NCBI RefSeq assembly: GCF_008039615.1
Contig: NZ_VDUZ01000019.1
Coordinates: 1-64,000 of the forward strand
Source of the DNA: Vineibacter terrae
GTDB taxonomy: Bacteria; Pseudomonadota; Alphaproteobacteria; Reyranellales; Reyranellaceae
Length of the DNA stretch: 64,000 nt
Direction: 5' to 3'
The notes beneath the pieces were generated by a model, which searched no databases, was not told the origin of the DNA, and saw only the letters and a list, made by a program, of their open reading frames with translations. Positions 34,669 through 42,428 of this stretch are shown in pieces. Positions within the stretch are counted from its first letter, which is position 1. Every line of letters begins with the position of its first letter. The translations under genes and the position numbers were made by a program.

Positions 34669-34688
34669 AAATCGGACAGCACGGCACG

Positions 34689-35552
34689 ATGGCGCGCGCC
34701 CTCACCCCTGCCCCGGCCAGATCCATCGATCCGCTCGACTACCAGTCGCTGCCGCGGCCGGTGGCGGCCATGGCCAAGGAGTTCGCCGACGGCCACCATA
34801 TCGCGCCCCACAGCCATCAGCGGGCGCAGCTCATCTTCGCCGCGCGCGGCGTGATGACGATCGCGACGGGCCACGGCGCCTGGGTGGTGCCGCCGCAGCG
34901 GGCGCTATGGATGCCGGCGGGCATGGTGCACGAGATTCGCATGGCCGGCGCGGTCTCGATGCGCACGCTCTATGTCGATCCGCGGGCCCGCGGCGGGCGC
35001 CTGCCGGCCACGATCCGCGTCATCGCCGTCTCGGCGCTGCTGCGCGAGCTGGTCCTGCGCGCCTGCGCGCTGCCCGTGCTCTACGACGAGACCGCTTCCG
35101 GCGGCCATGTGATGGCGCTGATCCTCGAGGAGATCGCCGCCCTGCCCTCGCTGGCGCTCGACCTGCCGATGCCGCGCGACGCGCGCCTGCAGGCGATGTG
35201 CCGGCACCTGCAGGCCGATCCCGGCGATGCCCGCACGCTCGACGACTGGGCGCGCGAGGCCGGCGCCAGCGCCCGCACGCTGGCCCGCCTGTTCCAGCGC
35301 GAGACGACCCTGAGCTTCGCCGACTGGCGCCAGCAGGCGCGCCTGCTGGCCGCCATGGCACGGCTGGCGGAAGGCCAGGCCATCACCCGCATCGCGCTCG
35401 ATCTGGGCTATGAGTCGCCCTCGGCCTTCGCGGCCATGTTCAAGCGCGCGCTGGGCACCCCGCCCAGCCGCTACTTCCGGCGCTCGCACGATGAAGCTTC
35501 TCTACCAGACGCATTCACCCTATGCCCGCAAGGTGCTGGTGCTGGCGCATGA
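34689..35552 (+). CDS. AraC family transcriptional regulator
   Basis: A 287-residue regulator: N-terminal cupin-like sensor (HHIAPHSHQRAQLIFAARGVM... WMPAGMVHEIRM, about residues 20-100) and a C-terminal double HTH (DWAREAGASARTLARLFQRET; ITRIALDLGYESPSAFAAMFKRALGTPPSRYFR). The ATG at 34689 is chosen over the TTG at 34662, which would lie inside the palindrome. The sensor carries the histidines expected for a cupin. It probably controls the divergent MFS gene. Its tail runs 62 bases into the next gene in another frame. Confidence 0.9.
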   Translation: MARALTPAPARSIDPLDYQSLPRPVAAMAKEFADGHHIAPHSHQRAQLIFAARGVMTIATGHGAWVVPPQRALWMPAGMVHEIRMAGAVSMRTLYVDPRARGGRLPATIRVIAVSALLRELVLRACALPVLYDETASGGHVMALILEEIAALPSLALDLPMPRDARLQAMCRHLQADPGDARTLDDWAREAGASARTLARLFQRETTLSFADWRQQARLLAAMARLAEGQAITRIALDLGYESPSAFAAMFKRALGTPPSRYFRRSHDEASLPDAFTLCPQGAGAGA

Positions 35553-36108
35553 AGCCGGCATTGCCGACAGGCTCCAGGTCGTGCATCACGAGACCAGCCC
35601 GACCCGGCGCAACGAAACGGTGCACGCCGCCAATCCGCTGGGCAAGGTCCCGGTGCTGATCTGCGACGACGGGCTTGCGCTGTTCGATTCGACCGTGATC
35701 TGCGAGTACCTCGACAGCCTGCACGACGGACCGCGCCTCATCCCGGCTGAGGGCCGGGCGCGCTTCCTGGCGCTTCGACTGCAGGCGATCGCCCACGGGA
35801 TCCTCGACGCCGGCATCGCGGTGCGCTGGGATGCCGAGAGGCGGCCTGTGGCCCTTCGTTGGCAATCAATGGCCCAGGCGCAGACCGGCAAGCTGCTGGC
35901 GGCCTACGCCTTCCTGGAGCGCGAGGTCGACCTCGGCGGGCCGGTTGACCTCGGTCAGATCGCCTTGGCGACCGCCCTGACCTGGATCGACTTTCGCGAT
36001 CTTCCGGCGCCCGACCAGGAGCACCCGCGGTTGCGCGCGTGGTGCGACGGCTTCGCCCGGCGACCGTCCATGACGGCCACCGCCTACGCTGGCGCAACGC
36101 AGGACTGA
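35491..36108 (+). CDS. Glutathione S-transferase family protein
   Basis: A cytosolic GST of 205 residues. The thioredoxin-like N-terminal domain shows LLYQTHSPYARKVLVLAHE (Ser/Pro active-site region), NPLGKVPVLICDDG with the cis-proline, and DSTVICEYLD. The C-terminal half is helical. ATG 35491 is the natural start. It overlaps the AraC gene by 62 bases in a different frame, so the two are probably transcribed together. Substrate unknown. Confidence 0.9.
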   Translation: MKLLYQTHSPYARKVLVLAHEAGIADRLQVVHHETSPTRRNETVHAANPLGKVPVLICDDGLALFDSTVICEYLDSLHDGPRLIPAEGRARFLALRLQAIAHGILDAGIAVRWDAERRPVALRWQSMAQAQTGKLLAAYAFLEREVDLGGPVDLGQIALATALTWIDFRDLPAPDQEHPRLRAWCDGFARRPSMTATAYAGATQD

Positions 36109-36172
36109 CGGCTGCCACAGTGGCGGGGGCGCCACGCCGGATCATGCCGGCTGGAAGCTGGCGCTCCCCCTC

Positions 36173-38905
36173 TCAGCCAGCCAGCCGCGCCGTGGCCTGC
36201 CGCAGGCGGGCAGCGACCGAGAGCGCCTCCTCGCGCCGCTCGCGCTGCTCCTCGACGACCTCCTCGGGCGCCCGCGCCAGGAACTGCGCGTTGCCCAGCT
36301 TGGCGTCGATCTTCGACACCTCGCCCTCGAGCTTGCGGATCTCCTTGTCGAGCCGCGCGCGCTCGGCCGCCAGGTCGATCACGGCGCCGACCGGCAGGGC
36401 GTAGGTCGCCTCGCCGACCACCACCTGCAGCGAGCCGGAGGGCAGCGCGCCGTCGAGCTCGATGCCATTGATGCGCGCCAGAAGCTGCAGGGCGCTGCGA
36501 TGCGCCTCGAGCCGCGCCTGCGTGGTGGCATCGGCGTCACGCACCACGAGCCTGAGCCTGGCGCCGGCCGGCACGTTCACCTCGGAGCGCGCCGAGCGGA
36601 TGTCGGTGATCAGCTTCACCAGCCAGCCCATCTCGCTGCCGGCCGCCTCGTCCAATGCCGCCGTCCCGGGCCAGGGCTGGCCGATCAGCGCGCCGCTTTC
36701 GGCACGGTGGCCCAGCGTGTCCCAGATCTCCTCGGTAATGAACGGCATGATCGGATGCAGCAGCTTCACCGTGTCGCGCAGCACGATGCCGGTGACGGCG
36801 CGGGTCTCGGCGATCGCCATCGCATCGGCGCCCTGGAAGATCGGCTTGGTGAACTCGACATACCAGTCGCACAGGGTGCCCCACACGAAGGCGTAGAGCG
36901 CGCTCGCGGCGTCGTTGAACCGGAACTCGGCGATCGCCTTGTCGACGGTGGCGGCGCAGCGCGCCAGCTCGCCGAGGATCCACCTGTTCACCGTCAGCGT
37001 CGCTGTGGCCGGATCGAAGCCGGCCGGGATCGCAACGCCGTTCATCTGGCTGAAGCGGGTGGCGTTCCACAGCTTGGTGGCGAAGTTACGGTAGCCTTCG
37101 ACGCGCGCCGGCGCCAGCTTCATCGGCTGGCCCGGCCGCCCCTGCACGGCGATGGCGGCCAGCGTGAAGCGCAGCGCATCGGCGCCGTATTTGTCGATCA
37201 GGTCGAGCGGGTCGATGATGTTGCCCTTCGACTTGGACATCTTCTGGCCCTTCTCGTCCGTGATCAACCCGTGCAGGTAGACCGTGCGGAAAGGCACGTC
37301 CTTCATGAAATGCATGCCCATCATCATCATGCGGGCGACCCAGAAGAACAGGATGTCCCAGCCGGTCACCAGCACGTTGGTCGGGTAGTAGTGCTCGAGC
37401 TCCCTGGTCTGCTCGGGCCAGCCCAGGGTCGAGAACGGCCACAGGGCCGAGCTGAACCAGGTGTCGAGCACGTCGGGATCGCGCGTCAGCGGCACGTCCC
37501 GGCCGTGCCTGGCGCGGGCCGCGGCCTTGGCCTCCGCCTCGCTGAGCTCGACGAAGACGTTGCCCTGCGCATCGTACCAGGCGGGGATCTGGTGGCCCCA
37601 CCACAGCTGGCGCGACACGCACCAGGGCTGGATGTCCTCCATCCAGCGGAAGAAGTCGTCCTTGCCGCGGGCCGGCACGAAGGCCACGTCGCCCTTGCGC
37701 ACGGCCTCGATCGGCGCCTTGGCCAGCTCCTTGGCGTTCACGTACCACTGCTCGGTCAGGAACGGCTCGATCGGCACGCCGCCGCGATCGCCGTAGGGCA
37801 CGCTGTGGGTGTGCGGCTCGATCTTCTCGATCAGGCCGGACGCTTCGAGCTCGGCCACCAGCCTCTTGCGCGCCTCGAAGCGGTCGAGCCCGTGATACGC
37901 CTGCACGACGCCGGCGGCGGCCTCGCTCGGCAGGCCCTCGAGGAAGTCGGCGTTGTCCCGCAGCAGCATCCGGGCGAACTTGTCCAGCACGCTGACCGCG
38001 CGCAGGTTGTGGCGGCGGCCGACCTCGAAATCGTTGAAGTCGTGCGCCGGCGTGATCTTCACCGCGCCAGATCCCTTCTCGGGATCGGAATAGGTATCGG
38101 CGACGATGGGCAGGCGCCGGCCGGCCACCGGCAGGACGGCGTGGCGGCCGATCAGATGCTTCCAGGTGGGATCGTCGGGGTGCACGGCGATCGCGGTATC
38201 ACCCAGCATGGTCTCGGGCCGCGTCGTGGCCACGACGATGTAGCGGCCTTCGTCGCCCTCGATCGGGTAGCGGATGTACCACAGGCTGCCCTTGACCTCG
38301 TGCGACTCGACCTCCAGATCGGAGATCGCCGTCAGCATCTTGGGGTCCCAGTTGACCAGCCGCTTGTCCTTGTAGAGCAGGCCCTGCTTGTAGAGGTCGA
38401 CGAACACCTTCAGCACGGCGTGCGAGAGGCCCTCGTCCATGGTGAAGCGCTCGCGCCGCCAATCGCACGACGCGCCCAGCCGGCGCAGCTGGCGGGTGAT
38501 GGTGCCGCCCGATTCGGCCTTCCATTCCCAGACGCGGGCCAGGAACTCGTCGCGGCTCAGCAGCTTCTGATTGCCTTCCTTGGCGGCCTGCCCCAGCGCC
38601 AGCCCGATCCCCTTCGCCTCGAGCTGGCGCGTCACCACCATCTGGGTCGCGATGCCGGCGTGATCGGTGCCGGGCTGCCATAGCGCATCATCGCCCTTCA
38701 TGCGCCGCCAGCGGATCAGCACGTCCTGCAGCGTGTTGTCGAGCGCATGCCCCAGATGCAGGCTGCCGGTGACGTTGGGCGGCGGAATGACGATGCAGTA
38801 AGGCGGCTTGCCCGACTCAGGCTTGCAGTCGAACGCGCCCGACTGCTCCCACTCGGCATAGCGGCGGGCTTCGATATCCTTGGGGTCGTAGGTCTTGTCC
38901 AGCAT
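36173..38905 (-). CDS. valS: Valyl-tRNA synthetase
   Basis: A class I aminoacyl-tRNA synthetase of 910 residues that charges tRNA-Val. The HIGH-type motif lies in PPPNVTGSLHLGHAL (41-55), the KMSKS motif in GQKMSKSKGN, and the editing (CP1) domain between them includes VVATTRPETMLGDTA. The C-terminal coiled-coil tail (AERARLDKEIRKLEGEVSKIDAKL) is typical of ValRS. ATG 38905 gives the standard N-terminus MLDKTYDPKDIE. It converges with the GST gene. All key motifs are intact. Confidence 0.97.
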   Translation of the reverse strand: MLDKTYDPKDIEARRYAEWEQSGAFDCKPESGKPPYCIVIPPPNVTGSLHLGHALDNTLQDVLIRWRRMKGDDALWQPGTDHAGIATQMVVTRQLEAKGIGLALGQAAKEGNQKLLSRDEFLARVWEWKAESGGTITRQLRRLGASCDWRRERFTMDEGLSHAVLKVFVDLYKQGLLYKDKRLVNWDPKMLTAISDLEVESHEVKGSLWYIRYPIEGDEGRYIVVATTRPETMLGDTAIAVHPDDPTWKHLIGRHAVLPVAGRRLPIVADTYSDPEKGSGAVKITPAHDFNDFEVGRRHNLRAVSVLDKFARMLLRDNADFLEGLPSEAAAGVVQAYHGLDRFEARKRLVAELEASGLIEKIEPHTHSVPYGDRGGVPIEPFLTEQWYVNAKELAKAPIEAVRKGDVAFVPARGKDDFFRWMEDIQPWCVSRQLWWGHQIPAWYDAQGNVFVELSEAEAKAAARARHGRDVPLTRDPDVLDTWFSSALWPFSTLGWPEQTRELEHYYPTNVLVTGWDILFFWVARMMMMGMHFMKDVPFRTVYLHGLITDEKGQKMSKSKGNIIDPLDLIDKYGADALRFTLAAIAVQGRPGQPMKLAPARVEGYRNFATKLWNATRFSQMNGVAIPAGFDPATATLTVNRWILGELARCAATVDKAIAEFRFNDAASALYAFVWGTLCDWYVEFTKPIFQGADAMAIAETRAVTGIVLRDTVKLLHPIMPFITEEIWDTLGHRAESGALIGQPWPGTAALDEAAGSEMGWLVKLITDIRSARSEVNVPAGARLRLVVRDADATTQARLEAHRSALQLLARINGIELDGALPSGSLQVVVGEATYALPVGAVIDLAAERARLDKEIRKLEGEVSKIDAKLGNAQFLARAPEEVVEEQRERREEALSVAARLRQATARLAG

Positions 38906-39150
38906 GTCGCATTCCACAAACGGAGCGGCCCTATAGCACAAATCCCCCCGGATCACGGTCTCTCACGTCGGCCTGCCGACTTTGCATCACAAGTGAGCAA
39001 ATGCAATTGCATCATGCGGGCCGGCGCGGCGGCAATGCCTGGAGTGCTTATCGTGGAAGCGAACGCAGCACCGCTGGCCCGCGTGAGCGCGCGCCGAGCC
39101 CTGTCAATGCCGAACGCGCGCAGCGGCTTCGTTCGGCATCGCGGCGGGCG

Positions 39151-42100
39151 TCAGTGACCGATCCTCTCCTGCTGCTGCTGCTCCAGCGTGCGGCGCTCAT
39201 CGGGAGCGCTGACCTGGTCGGTCGCCCCGCTGGTGACGCCGCAGGTGCCCTCCATCATGCGGCGCAGGAAGCCCGGCGTGATCGCCGTCGCGGCGTTGAC
39301 CTCACCCTTGGGATTGTCGATCGGTCCGCGCAGCGAATAGTTGATGGCGAACATGCCGCGCCCCTCGCCCCCGGTCAGGATCCAGCCCAGCACCGGAACA
39401 TTGGACAGGAAGGCGTTGAGCACGTAGGCCGGCGTCACGGCGCCGGCCAGGCAGATCTCATCGCGGTCGAACTGGTATGTGCCCTGAGCCGTGATGCCCA
39501 CCGAATTGCCGCTGGTCCGGCCATCGCGGATGGTCATGCGGGCGCCGGCCTTGTCGATGCGGGCTTCGAGCTTGTCGAACACCTGGCCGGCATTGCCGGC
39601 CCTGCCGAGCTGCTCGATGACGTCGTTGAGCGTGCCGACATCGCGGTCGCGGGTCGGCGCCGTTTGCGCAAGCCGGAACTTCTTCATCTCGACGTTGATC
39701 GTCATCGGTGGATCGGCTTTGGAGTCGTCGAACTGCGCGGTTATGCCGAGCTCGCCGCCAACCAGGCCGTCGAGCCATCCGGCAGCGCGCAGGAGGCCAC
39801 CGACGTCGGGCGACTTCACGTCCAGGTGGCGGCCGTTGCCTTGGGCCTTGAGCGTCAATTTCGTCGGCCCGGCAGAGCTGGCGGCAAGCTGAAGATCGGT
39901 CGTCAGCAGACGCTCGCCCTGACGCGTGAGGACACCCTTCACGGCCGGCAGGGCGCCTCGCTTCAGCAGGACTTGACCGATATCGAGCGAGATCGCCATG
40001 ACCGGCCCGCTCAGCGGCTGGGCTGGCGCGTTGGGGTCGGGAGGCCGCGGCGCCTGCTTCTCGTCCTCCAGGAAGCGGGCGACGTCGAGCGCGGGACCGC
40101 GGGCATCTATGGCATAGCCGGTGTCGGTGCGGCGGACTTCGCCGCTGATATTGGTGCGCCCCAATGTCACGCGGCTGAGCGTGGCACGCTGAAATTGGCC
40201 GTCCGTGGCCCGCAGCTCGATCTTGCCGGCGACCGACAGGTCGCCCGCGCGCAGATCGAAGTCGGTGCTGGCCGGCACCGGCCCGCCGGCGAAGCGCGCG
40301 CTCGCCGTCAACTGGCCATCGCTCCCGACGGCCTTCTCCCACTTGATGTCGGGGATCTCCAGCCGGGTCGGCTTGAGGTCTGCCTTGATCGAGAGCTCGC
40401 TCGGCCCCGCCACCGGCACCTTGTAGACCAGCGGCGCCAGGATCACGCTGCCGGACATGTAGGGCTCCAATCCCGCCAGGCCGGCCTTGGCCAGGGTTGC
40501 CTGCGAGATCTGCCCCTTCACCTCGTAGCGGCGCCGGAAGGCCGGCTTGGGCCCGAACAGCTCGCGCCACTGCACGTCCAGCACCTGGCCCTCGACCTTG
40601 CCCTTGCCCGTCACCTTCAGCTCGCGGGCATCGACCTCCAGCCGCGCCGTCGCGTCGGTCAGGTTCAGGCCCAGGGCGGCGTTCTGCAGCGCGAAGCGCT
40701 CGATGTCGGCACCGGCCCAATAGCTGACGTCGCTCATGGCCACCGACTTCAGCAGCGGCAGCTTCAGGCGCAGCGTGACCGCCACATCGCCAGCCGTCCG
40801 CTTGGGGTTGAACAGCAGGTCCTTGGCCAGGCCGATCTTGGGATGCTCCAGGAAAGCCATCGTGTCGGGCACGCTGCTGCGGATCTGCAGCTCGATCTCG
40901 GTGCGATGGTTGTCGCCGCCCTCCAGCCCCAGGACATCGACCCGGCCGCCGGCGAGCTTGATGTTGCCGACGGCGCCCGAGGCGATATCGAAGCGCATCA
41001 GCGCGCCGTCGAAGCGCATCGTGCCCGACACGCCCCGCAGCGGCGGCATCGGGTCGAGGTAGCGCACCGTCAGCCCCTCGTAGCGCATCTGGGCCAGCGA
41101 GCGCTCGACCTTCAGGTTCTCCGGATGATCGAGGTTGCCGCCGACGGCGAAGTCGAGCGTGATGGCATTGACCATGCCGTCGGAGATGTTGGCCATGGTC
41201 CAGGCGCGGCCGCCGGCCGCCAGCGGCTCGAGCCAGAATTCGGCCAGCCGCGGCACCGGCACGTCCTTGAGCTCGGCACTGCCCTCGAAACGGAAATCGC
41301 GCTGCTTCAGCTCCAGCAGCCCGCGCAGGCTGGCCGTCGGGCCGTTGAAGCCGACACTGAATTCCTCCACCCGCACCCGGTTCTCGGCCGGCGTGAAGGA
41401 GAGCCGCAAGGTTGCCCGGTCGACGTCCCGGGCCGGGCTCAGGACGCCGGGAATGCCGATACGGCCAGGGCCACCACGCAGGTCGAGGTCGACGTTGCGG
41501 ATCTCGCCCTTGCCCGATGCCGACACGCGGATCGCACCGTCCATCGGCATGTCGAGGTCGGCCAGCGGCGCCAGCTGCGGCGCCGCCGAGGCAAAGGCCG
41601 ACAGCCGCAGGTTCTGGCCGCGCAGGCTGATATCGAGCTGCTCGCGCGAGCGGCCGTACAGGGCCGAGAGCTGGAACTCGGCGTTGTGCCCGCCGGCCTG
41701 GACGGTCAGCGCGCCCTGCATGCGCACGCCCGCCTCGTCCCGCACCATCAGCGCCCGGGCTGCCGGCGCGTCCCAGACGAAGCCGGTCGTCTTGTCGTCG
41801 ACGCGCACATGGGCCGAGCTGATCCGGACCTGGTTCAGGCGGCCCAGCGGATGATTCACATCCGGTTCCTTCAGCAGCTGTTCCAGCAGGATGGGCAGGA
41901 TCCGGGACGAGGATGCGTCGTCGTCCTGCGGCAGGAAGGTCTCGATCAGGCCTTCGCGGGTGATCACCACGTCCACCCGCACATTGTCGATGTCGATCTC
42001 CGTCGGCTGCAGGGCGCCGCCGATCAGGGCGTTGAAGCTGAGGTTGATCACCACGGCCGGCACCGTCGCCACCCGCATGCCCTTGGCATCGGTGGCGGCA

Positions 42101-42345
42101 ATGTCGGCGAGCACCAGCTGCAGCGGCTCCTGCCATCCGCCCCAGACCAGCGACACCCGGCGCGCCTCCAGCGCCATGCGCCCTTCGGAGGTGTCGAACG
42201 TCCGGTTGGCGTAGGCGCGCGCGAAATGCAGCTCCAGCGGCCCCATCGACAGACGCCACAGCAGCAGCACCGCGATCACGGCGGCGCCGACCACCGCCGC
42301 CCCTACCCACCGCAGCAGGCGAATCGTGAAACGAACGTGCGTCAT
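39151..42345 (-). CDS. AsmA-like/DUF3971 (YhdP-type) membrane-anchored protein
   Basis: A very large envelope protein of 1064 residues. One membrane helix (about 10-35: RLLRWVGAAVVGAAVIAVLLLW) is followed by a long periplasmic beta-rich body, with the AsmA-like C-terminal block (about 860-1040: DGRTSGNSVGITAQGTYQFDRDEICLAGAVTPAYVLNAFLSNVPVLGWILTGGEGRGMFAINY, in parts) typical of YhdP/TamB-like proteins. These are thought to form bridges for phospholipid transport to the outer membrane. ATG 42345 has AAGG upstream. It is divergent from glnE. Confidence 0.85.
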   Translation of the reverse strand: MTHVRFTIRLLRWVGAAVVGAAVIAVLLLWRLSMGPLELHFARAYANRTFDTSEGRMALEARRVSLVWGGWQEPLQLVLADIAATDAKGMRVATVPAVVINLSFNALIGGALQPTEIDIDNVRVDVVITREGLIETFLPQDDDASSSRILPILLEQLLKEPDVNHPLGRLNQVRISSAHVRVDDKTTGFVWDAPAARALMVRDEAGVRMQGALTVQAGGHNAEFQLSALYGRSREQLDISLRGQNLRLSAFASAAPQLAPLADLDMPMDGAIRVSASGKGEIRNVDLDLRGGPGRIGIPGVLSPARDVDRATLRLSFTPAENRVRVEEFSVGFNGPTASLRGLLELKQRDFRFEGSAELKDVPVPRLAEFWLEPLAAGGRAWTMANISDGMVNAITLDFAVGGNLDHPENLKVERSLAQMRYEGLTVRYLDPMPPLRGVSGTMRFDGALMRFDIASGAVGNIKLAGGRVDVLGLEGGDNHRTEIELQIRSSVPDTMAFLEHPKIGLAKDLLFNPKRTAGDVAVTLRLKLPLLKSVAMSDVSYWAGADIERFALQNAALGLNLTDATARLEVDARELKVTGKGKVEGQVLDVQWRELFGPKPAFRRRYEVKGQISQATLAKAGLAGLEPYMSGSVILAPLVYKVPVAGPSELSIKADLKPTRLEIPDIKWEKAVGSDGQLTASARFAGGPVPASTDFDLRAGDLSVAGKIELRATDGQFQRATLSRVTLGRTNISGEVRRTDTGYAIDARGPALDVARFLEDEKQAPRPPDPNAPAQPLSGPVMAISLDIGQVLLKRGALPAVKGVLTRQGERLLTTDLQLAASSAGPTKLTLKAQGNGRHLDVKSPDVGGLLRAAGWLDGLVGGELGITAQFDDSKADPPMTINVEMKKFRLAQTAPTRDRDVGTLNDVIEQLGRAGNAGQVFDKLEARIDKAGARMTIRDGRTSGNSVGITAQGTYQFDRDEICLAGAVTPAYVLNAFLSNVPVLGWILTGGEGRGMFAINYSLRGPIDNPKGEVNAATAITPGFLRRMMEGTCGVTSGATDQVSAPDERRTLEQQQQERIGH

Positions 42346-42428
42346 ACCTTCATGCGAACCTTGACGCAGCGCGCCCGGGGCGCCCACGGTGGCCAAAACA
42401 CAGACACCATAGACCGTCTACCCTCCCG

